DNA of 64,000 bases from JAGLOK01 sp963676355 (GTDB taxonomy: Bacteria > Bacillota > Clostridia > Christensenellales > UMGS416): the NCBI GenBank assembly GCA_963676355.1, contig OY781093.1:3526370-3590369 (forward strand), read 5' to 3'. The notes under the pieces were generated by a model. That model had not been told where the DNA came from, did not search any database, and saw only the letters and a list, made by a program, of their open reading frames with translations. Shown here piece by piece: positions 61,039 through 64,000 of this stretch (position 1 is its first letter; each line of letters starts with the position of its first letter). The translations under genes were made by a program, and so were the position numbers.

Positions 61039-61914
61039 ATGGTTAAAACGAAAAAAACAAAAATTGCTGATCTGTTCATTGCATTTATCTGCCTGATTAT
61101 TATGCTGATATGCCTTTTACCGATGCTCAACATACTTGCCCGTTCTTTCAGTTCGCCGCAATCGATAATAAACAGGGAGGTAGTTTTCTGGCCAAAAGCG
61201 TTTACGTTTGAGTCTTATAAATACGTGTTCAAAGACCCTGCGTTTTCCCGCTCGATGATATGGACTGCGATACTTACCGGTATATGCACTCTCTTTTCGA
61301 TGACAATGACTGTACTTTGTGCTTTTCCTTTGACATACAGGAATTTGAAAGGAAAAAAATTAATAAACACACTGATTATTATGACTATGTTTTTCAGTGC
61401 AGGAACTATACCAAACTACATACTCATGACAGACTTAAACTTAATCGACAATCCGCTGGTGCTTATCATACCCAACAGTCTTTCAGTGTTTTACATGATA
61501 ATAATGCGCAGCTTCTTTTACGGAATTCCCGAAAGCCTGCGTGAGTCTGCCCAACTGGATGGCGCAAATCCGTTTGTGATTCTTACTAGGATTTACCTTC
61601 CGATGTCAACTTCCGCTCTTGCAACACTTTCACTGTTTTACGCAGTGGGAAGGTGGAACGGTTTCTCGGACGCGCTGTTATACATGACAGATGCAAAATG
61701 GGCACCGATACAGCTGAAACTATACCAAGTGGTAAACAACCTGTCTGCCATTGAAGTGGCTCAACAGGAAGGTGTGGCCTCGACCGCACCTGTAGCAGGA
61801 GAAGGAATGAAAGCCGCCGCGGTTATGTTTGCAACTTTACCTATAGTAATGATTTACCCATGGCTTCAAAAGTACTTTATTACCGGTATAACAATTGGCG
61901 CTATAAAAGGATAG
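61039..61914 (+). CDS. ytcP: ABC transporter permease, YtcP family
   Basis: A 291-residue MalG-type permease with six helices. PMLNILARSFSSPQSIINREVVFWPKAFTFESYKYVF is typical of YtcP. ESAQLDGANPFVILTRIYLPMSTS is the EAA loop. It pairs with LplB to form the membrane channel, ten bases downstream. The late GWNG-like region (YAVGRWNGFSDALLYM) fits the family. Confidence 0.91.
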   Translation: MVKTKKTKIADLFIAFICLIIMLICLLPMLNILARSFSSPQSIINREVVFWPKAFTFESYKYVFKDPAFSRSMIWTAILTGICTLFSMTMTVLCAFPLTYRNLKGKKLINTLIIMTMFFSAGTIPNYILMTDLNLIDNPLVLIIPNSLSVFYMIIMRSFFYGIPESLRESAQLDGANPFVILTRIYLPMSTSALATLSLFYAVGRWNGFSDALLYMTDAKWAPIQLKLYQVVNNLSAIEVAQQEGVASTAPVAGEGMKAAAVMFATLPIVMIYPWLQKYFITGITIGAIKG

Positions 61915-61960
61915 ACAAATTGTTCGACGGTATTATATTAGAAACTAAAAGGAGGAAATT

Positions 61961-63625
61961 ATGAAACGCTATTTGTCACTGGCTTTGGCTTTGCTCATGA
62001 TGGTTGCAATATTTGCGGCCTGCAAACCTGAGACTGACCCCGAGCCCACGAAAACTACAGCACCTGAAACGAAGACAGAAGAGAAAGCAACCGAAGCTCC
62101 AACTGACGAGGTAACAGAACCGGAAATGCCCGAATACAGCGAAATAACCGTTGAGATATTCGACCGAGGCACAGACGGCGGAAAAACCGACCCGACTAAC
62201 AACTACTGGACACAGTGGATAACCGACAAAGTACTCGCAGATGAAAATATCGGTGTTACTTTCCAAGCAGTATCACGTTGGGAAGAAACAGACCAGCTTA
62301 ATAACTTGATGGCTGCCTCAAGTGCACCAGATTTATGTGTAACATACAGCACAGACCTCATCTCAAACTATCGCGACTTGGGTGGACTTACAAACATAGA
62401 GCCTTATATCGACACTCTTCTTGTCGACCTTAAGGAATTCTTAGGACCAGACCTTGCAGTTCCCGGACGCGACATGATAATGCGCGACATGATACCTGAG
62501 ACAGGCGAAGTGTATTCAGTGCCTGCCCGTCGTATCAATGTTGCAAGAATAAACACATTTATTCGTAAAGACTGGGTAGATGCGCTTGGCATGGACCTTC
62601 CGACTACTACTCAGGAATATTACGATGTCTTAATGGCATTCAAAGAAAAAGATCCTGGCAACGTTGGTGCAGATAAAGTGCTTGCATTCTCAATGACAGA
62701 CGACGTGCGCTGGCGCGCGGGCAATCTGCTTGACTCTTTCATTGACCCGACTCTTTCTGAAAGAGACCTTTGGGTAAATACTGTCATCGATCGTTCATTC
62801 CTTGTTCCCGGATATAAAGAAGGCGTGAGATTCCTTAACAAAATGTACAATGCAGGCTTGGTAGACCCAGAATTCCCGCTTTACAATGAAGATCCACCTT
62901 GTGATAACCTCATCAAAAGCGGCGTTGTAGGCTCATTCATACACAACTGGGATCAGCCATACCGTGATTCACCAGGACTGCTTACAGATCTTCTTGCAAA
63001 CGTACCTACAGCTGAAATAGTGGCTATTGACCCATTCCAGAATTCAGCCGGAGTAACAAAGAAGTTTATCTATGACTCGGCAGGAATAAGGTTTATAATA
63101 CCTGTATTCAGCGAAAACGTAGAAGGCGCACTTCGCTATGTAAACTGGATGGCCAGATATGAAAACCGCAGCTATCTTCAGATTGGTGATGAAGGCGTGA
63201 ACCACGAGTTGGTAAACGGCGTGCCAAAACTTATGGCAGCTGAAGGCGAGAAGATCATGAACTCAGGACAGAACTTAGACTATACTTTCCCGATTAACGG
63301 TGTGGACCTGGGAAGCGATGAGCTCAACGCAAAAGCAATAGCTAACGGATATTCCGTAGAGCCTGCGTTAGTAACAATGGCATATGACGCTGCTATGATG
63401 AATGGTGCACCGCTGCCTGTTATACCAGTTCCGCTTTCAGCGGCAGGCCCTGTATCACAGACTCTGGCAGACAAAGGCAAAACATTGATGGCTGAGTCCA
63501 TTACATGCTCACCTGAAGAATTTGACGCAGTGTGGGATGCCGGCATAGAAGACTGGCTTGCCTCAGGCGCTCAGGAAGTAATAGATGAACGCGCTATGAA
63601 ATATGACGAGTTCACCGGAAACTAA
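61961..63625 (+). CDS. lplA: Solute-binding lipoprotein (LplA-like, aldouronate importer)
   Basis: A 554-residue extracellular binding protein. The signal peptide ends in the lipobox IFAAC with acylated Cys21, then a Thr/Glu/Pro-rich linker of about 30 residues. The binding domain begins at YSEITVEIFDRGTDGG and contains DQLNNLMAASSAPDLCVTYS and IRKDWVDALGMDLPTTTQEYYDVLMAFKEKDP, as in the LplA family. AGGAGG precedes the ATG. It delivers xylan-derived oligosaccharides to LplB-YtcP (inference from neighbours). A strong hairpin follows, as is common for highly expressed binding-protein genes. Confidence 0.92.
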   Translation: MKRYLSLALALLMMVAIFAACKPETDPEPTKTTAPETKTEEKATEAPTDEVTEPEMPEYSEITVEIFDRGTDGGKTDPTNNYWTQWITDKVLADENIGVTFQAVSRWEETDQLNNLMAASSAPDLCVTYSTDLISNYRDLGGLTNIEPYIDTLLVDLKEFLGPDLAVPGRDMIMRDMIPETGEVYSVPARRINVARINTFIRKDWVDALGMDLPTTTQEYYDVLMAFKEKDPGNVGADKVLAFSMTDDVRWRAGNLLDSFIDPTLSERDLWVNTVIDRSFLVPGYKEGVRFLNKMYNAGLVDPEFPLYNEDPPCDNLIKSGVVGSFIHNWDQPYRDSPGLLTDLLANVPTAEIVAIDPFQNSAGVTKKFIYDSAGIRFIIPVFSENVEGALRYVNWMARYENRSYLQIGDEGVNHELVNGVPKLMAAEGEKIMNSGQNLDYTFPINGVDLGSDELNAKAIANGYSVEPALVTMAYDAAMMNGAPLPVIPVPLSAAGPVSQTLADKGKTLMAESITCSPEEFDAVWDAGIEDWLASGAQEVIDERAMKYDEFTGN

Positions 63626-63644
63626 TATAACACAATAACTATTC

Positions 63645-63679
63645 AAAAGGCTTTTGCGGCATTGCTGTGAAAGCCTTTT
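63645..63679 (+). terminator. Hairpin between lplA and the URO-D-like gene
   Basis: A perfect 10-bp stem AAAAGGCTTT / AAAGCCTTTT around a 15-base loop, followed only by GCTTAG. The U run is internal to the stem, so it is probably a weak terminator or an mRNA stabiliser that lowers downstream expression. Confidence 0.65.
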
Positions 63680-63708
63680 GCTTAGCTTAAAAAAGATAGG
63701 TGATCAAA

Positions 63709-64000
63709 ATGAGAAAAGAACAGTGGGATGCACTTAGGCATCCGTTAAAACAAAAAGCAATCCCGACAGCTCTTATTGTTGACAGTCCTTGGATACCGGG
63801 TTACTGCAAAATTGACACTATAGACTATTTTACAAACCCCGAAATATGGTGGAATGCCAACATTAAAATTAAAAATGATTTTCCTGATGTTATTTTTGTT
63901 CCAGATTTTTGGGTGGAATACGGAATGGCGGCCGAGCCCTCGGGGTTCGGATGCAAGACAAGTTTTTATAAAAACACTACACCAAATGTACACCACCTCG
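63709..64000 (+). CDS. Uroporphyrinogen decarboxylase-fold protein (3' end outside window)
   Basis: The first 97 residues of a URO-D superfamily protein. It contains ALIVDSPWIPGYCKIDTIDYF, NDFPDVIFVPDFWVEYGMAAEPSGFGC. These are typical of the methyltransferase-like branch (relatives of MtaA/MtbA) rather than haem-pathway HemE, as is the context. It lies in the aldouronate operon after a hairpin, with AGGTGATC before ATG. A role in handling the methyl group of 4-O-methylglucuronate is possible but speculative. The frame is open to the window end. Confidence 0.8.
   Translation, partial: MRKEQWDALRHPLKQKAIPTALIVDSPWIPGYCKIDTIDYFTNPEIWWNANIKIKNDFPDVIFVPDFWVEYGMAAEPSGFGCKTSFYKNTTPNVHHL

Noticed and set aside
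1..64000. CRISPR array, complete insertion sequence or prophage
   Set aside because: No regularly spaced direct repeats, transposase or phage structural genes were seen; the only mobile-element trace is the integrase remnant.

Overview
The window looks like the chromosome of an anaerobic, Gram-positive-type member of the Bacillota, most likely class Clostridia; order and genus cannot be fixed from it. Pointers are the elongasome operon, LL-diaminopimelate aminotransferase, a GltBD/GlnA/Amt cluster with an ANTAR antiterminator, a lipoprotein ABC importer, several [4Fe-4S] proteins, strong AGGAGG-type ribosome binding sites and no outer-membrane genes. From 1 to about 42 kb every convincing gene is on the minus strand, in operons with 4-base or 1-base overlaps.

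Region by region. 1-5 kb: pyruvate kinase (cut by the window edge), an auxin-efflux-type carrier and two tandem ferredoxin-tailed aldo/keto reductases. 5-7 kb: an ArsR-controlled operon (regulator, ArsP-type permease, ferredoxin with a metallothionein-like Cys tail, mini-thioredoxin) behind a promoter overlapped by a perfect 24-bp palindrome. 7-15 kb: double GNAT protein, homocysteine methyltransferase-MTHFR fusion, lipid kinase, RNase G, DUF2344 protein and its radical SAM partner, MerR regulator. 15.7-24.3 kb: maf-mreB-mreC-mreD-PBP2-rodA, followed in the same transcript by DUF1893 and DUF3842, then an ECF S-component. 24.3-29.5 kb: nadE, a large membrane protein and an AI-2E-type protein. 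29.5-42 kb: nitrogen and lysine/cell-wall block amt, glnA, ANTAR regulator, gltB, gltD, dapF, dapL and a sortase-B-like protein that contains no cysteine. amt and glnA share a regulatory site placed identically over their -35 boxes.

42.3-48.1 kb (plus strand): a nine-gene Mrp/Mbh-type cation antiporter operon in the order of the membrane arm of Mbh hydrogenase, with no hydrogenase genes and a tandemly duplicated NuoM-like subunit. 48.1-51.1 kb (minus): HD-domain protein, CPBP protease and a polysaccharide flippase. 51.3-52.3 kb: smpB and ssrA (tmRNA). 52.3-56.0 kb: an A+T-rich accessory island at the tmRNA 3' end, holding a 906-residue Roc-COR GTPase without leucine-rich repeats, a small unknown protein and the C-terminal remnant of a tyrosine integrase. 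This is the best candidate for an undescribed system. 56-64 kb: divergent araC/serine hydrolase pair, then an aldouronate (methylglucuronoxylan fragment) operon: GH67 alpha-glucuronidase, two ABC permeases, a binding lipoprotein and the start of a URO-D-fold protein.

Together the core genes cover envelope synthesis (elongasome, DAP, flippase), ammonium assimilation (Amt, GlnA, GltBD under shared control), ion homeostasis (Mrp-like complex) and ribosome rescue (SmpB/tmRNA). The accessory parts add metalloid handling, a probable defence-type GTPase and plant-polysaccharide use. All functions are read from motifs, length and gene order; no database search was run. Promoters and terminators are pattern matches, not measured sites.
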